A DNA stretch of 44,682 nt from Bacteroidaceae bacterium (lineage in GTDB: Bacteria; Bacteroidota; Bacteroidia; Bacteroidales; Bacteroidaceae). Below, piece after piece: positions 43,143 through 44,682 of the stretch. A program made the translations under genes and the position numbers. Location of the stretch: contig JAFXZK010000124.1 of NCBI GenBank assembly GCA_017541265.1, positions 1-44,682 on the forward strand, in the 5' to 3' direction. The notes under the pieces are model-generated. The model had not been told where the DNA came from and searched no databases. It was given only the letters and a program-made list of their open reading frames with translations. The first letter of the stretch is position 1. Every line of letters starts with the position of its first letter.

Positions 43143-43569
43143 AAGGCAAGAATACATGGATATGTATGATGCTGTAGGCGTGGCAATGGAGGTTTATAAT
43201 ACGCTTGGCAGATGCTTGGACGAGCACATCTATCAAGAAGCATTCGCTATCGAAGCGAATATGCGAGGTATGGACATTGAGCGTGAGAAGAAACTTAGCC
43301 TTGCCTACAAAGGTATCGAACTTCAAAAAGTATTCTTTGCCGACTTCTATTATAAAGGAATTATCATTGAGTTCAAATCTGTGGAAGAATTAGCTTCCGT
43401 GCATCGTGCGCAGTTACTTAATTACATGCGTATTTCCAACCAAGACAGGGGTATTCTCTTTAATTTTGGTGAAACCAACTTGCACTCAGAACGCTATCTC
43501 TATCTCCCCGAAGAGGACGATTTTGTCCTTCTCACACACGAGAATTACAGGTTCTACATCACCAACTAA
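43138..43569 (+). CDS. GxxExxY family protein (PD-(D/E)XK nuclease-like)
   Basis: 143 residues. The family signature appears as VYNTLGRCLDEHIYQEAF (usual form G-x-x-E-x-x-Y), followed by the nuclease-like core FADFYYKGIIIEFKSVEEL, where Asp, Glu and Lys fit D...(E)xK, then VHRAQLLNYMRISNQDRGILFNFG. The family is widespread and of unknown function; similarity to PD-(D/E)XK nucleases is established knowledge for PDDEXK_3. The gene starts 48 bases after the araD stop and ends 202 bases before araA. It is bracketed by 24-bp repeats, and its start codon lies in one. Codon use is more AT-rich than araD and araA, fitting later arrival. Its presence inside an arabinose operon is unlikely to reflect a metabolic role. 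Confidence 0.9.
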   Translation: MTRQEYMDMYDAVGVAMEVYNTLGRCLDEHIYQEAFAIEANMRGMDIEREKKLSLAYKGIELQKVFFADFYYKGIIIEFKSVEELASVHRAQLLNYMRISNQDRGILFNFGETNLHSERYLYLPEEDDFVLLTHENYRFYITN

Positions 43570-43575
43570 TTCCTT

Positions 43576-43724
43576 TACACGAATTGCGATAAATACTATT
43601 ACATTAATTGGGATAAACAGTTTCCAACTAAATATATGTGTAATCATTCAGGTAATAAATTATCACAATTTGTGGAATGTAATTTATCATAATTAGTGAA
43701 ATGATATTTCTCCCAATTAGTGAA
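43576..43724. repeat. 24-bp repeats downstream of the GxxExxY gene (two direct, three inverted units)
   Basis: Direct units: 43576-43599 and 43600-43623 (AATTGCGATAAAT, AATTGGGATAAAC). Inverted units: 43653-43676, 43677-43700 and 43701-43724 (minus-strand reading CACAAATTGTGATAAT, CACTAATTATGATAAAT, CACTAATTGGGAGAAAT). Together with 43095-43142 there are seven units, plus units pointing toward minus units. Confidence 0.87.
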
Positions 43725-43771
43725 AAAGAGAGAACAACCATTTATTTACTAATAATTAAAAGATAACATTT

Positions 43772-44682
43772 ATGACAAAAGCATTTGAGAATTTAGAGAT
43801 TTGGTGGGTGACTGGTGCGCAGTTGCTCTATGGTGGCGACGCAGTGGTTGCAGTTGACGGACACAGCAAGGAGATGGTCGAGGGCTTGAACGCCAGCGGC
43901 AACATCCCCGTGAAGATTGTGTATAAAGGCACAGCCAACAGCAGCAAGGAAGTTGAGGCTGTGATGCTCGCCGCCAACAACGATGAGAAGTGCGCAGGCA
44001 TCATTACCTGGATGCATACCTTCTCGCCTGCCAAGATGTGGATTAAGGGCCTGCAGCAGCTGCAGAAGCCTCTGCTTCACTTCCACACACAGTACAACGC
44101 CGAGATTCCCTGGAGCGAGATTGACATGGACTTTATGAACCTGAACCAGAGCGCCCATGGTGACATCGAGTTCGGGCACATTTGCACTCGTATGCGTGTG
44201 GCTCGCAAGGTGGTTTGCGGCTACTGGAAGGACGAGAAGGCTCAGAAGCAGATTGCTGTTTGGGCGCGTGTGGCTGCCGGTGTGGCCGATGCCAAGAACG
44301 TGCGCTGCCTGATGTTCGGCATGAATATGAACAACGTGGCCGTGACCGACGGCGACCGTGTGGAGTTCGAGCAGCGTATGGGCTATCATGTTGACTATTA
44401 CCCCGTCAGCAGCTTGATGGAGTATTACAAGAAAGTAACAGAAGCTGAGGCCGACGCACTCGTTGAGGAGTACAAGAAGCTCTACACCATCAAGATTGAC
44501 GAGAGCGGTGAGGCTGTCTATTGGGAGAAGGTAAAGAACTCCGCCAAGGCCGAGATTGCTCTTCGCCGTGTGCTGAAGGATGAGGGCGCTACGGCTTTTA
44601 CTACCAACTTCGACGACCTGGGCGATGCCAACATCGACGACCCGAACTTCTGTGGCTTCGACCAGATTCCCGGCCTTGCCTC
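43772..44682 (+). CDS. araA: L-arabinose isomerase, 3' end outside window
   Basis: 303 complete codons are visible from ATG at 43772 to the window edge (the full enzyme is about 500 residues). It isomerises L-arabinose to L-ribulose with Mn. Motifs: NLEIWWVTGAQLLYGG, ITWMHTFSPAKMWIKGLQ, LHFHTQYNAEIPW, NLNQSAHGDIEFGHI and FGMNMNNVAVTDGDRVEF, where the Glu belongs to the active site. The C-terminal metal ligands lie outside. Together with araD it supplies arabinose catabolism, consistent with the arabinose-targeting GH43 type enzyme at the other end of the window. No -7 box was found just upstream, so it may be read from the araD promoter through the GxxExxY insert. Confidence 0.97.
   Translation, partial: MTKAFENLEIWWVTGAQLLYGGDAVVAVDGHSKEMVEGLNASGNIPVKIVYKGTANSSKEVEAVMLAANNDEKCAGIITWMHTFSPAKMWIKGLQQLQKPLLHFHTQYNAEIPWSEIDMDFMNLNQSAHGDIEFGHICTRMRVARKVVCGYWKDEKAQKQIAVWARVAAGVADAKNVRCLMFGMNMNNVAVTDGDRVEFEQRMGYHVDYYPVSSLMEYYKKVTEAEADALVEEYKKLYTIKIDESGEAVYWEKVKNSAKAEIALRRVLKDEGATAFTTNFDDLGDANIDDPNFCGFDQIPGLA

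Overview
The window looks like a chromosome segment of a Prevotella-type Bacteroidota (gut or rumen lineage). The evidence is the set of TAnnTTTG promoter elements with TTTG about 19-20 bases upstream, the many secreted proteins that end in a Y-(D/N)-L-(S/A)-G-(R/Q)...GIYI..GKK..K tail (a Type IX-like C-terminal sorting domain, CTD), PadR/PspC and MNT/HEPN pairs, and the carbohydrate-active enzyme content. No SusC/SusD pair, sensor or sigma factor is present.

Left block (1-8644, minus): an apparent operon reading GH27 alpha-galactosidase, DUF3472/discoidin protein, alkaline phosphatase and a GH43 glycosidase that runs off the left edge. Next (9158-17620, minus): a CotH-kinase/lamin-tail protein, an MNT nucleotidyltransferase with a shortened HEPN partner, and a large uncharacterised secreted protein. 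Plus-strand block (17775-33058): a bimodular SGNH plus alpha/beta esterase, a 1534-residue discoidin protein, a papain-like protease with LamG and PKD domains, and an overlapping SGNH/LamG protein. Eight proteins in the window carry the CTD tail.

Right block (33119-44682): an antitoxin/PIN toxin pair with a frameshifted toxin, an OmpA-like lipoprotein, PadR and PspC, a GH95 enzyme with a small secreted protein, aroB, a CAT-anticodon tRNA, and araD and araA with a GxxExxY gene lodged between them. The enzymes fit extracellular attack on arabinose-, galactose- and fucose-bearing, acetylated plant polysaccharide, with arabinose entering through AraA and AraD. Substrate assignment is inference.

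The most unusual content is repetitive DNA: (i) a composite intergenic element of about 115 bp made of four small palindromes that share an ATT-NNN-AAT core, three full copies plus one half copy; (ii) four intergenic arrays of tandem hairpins, all with a 22-bp period but with different sequences; (iii) seven 24-bp repeats clustered around the GxxExxY gene inside the arabinose locus; (iv) short simple repeats that occur both between genes and in frame inside genes, mostly at CTD junctions and once inside AroB.
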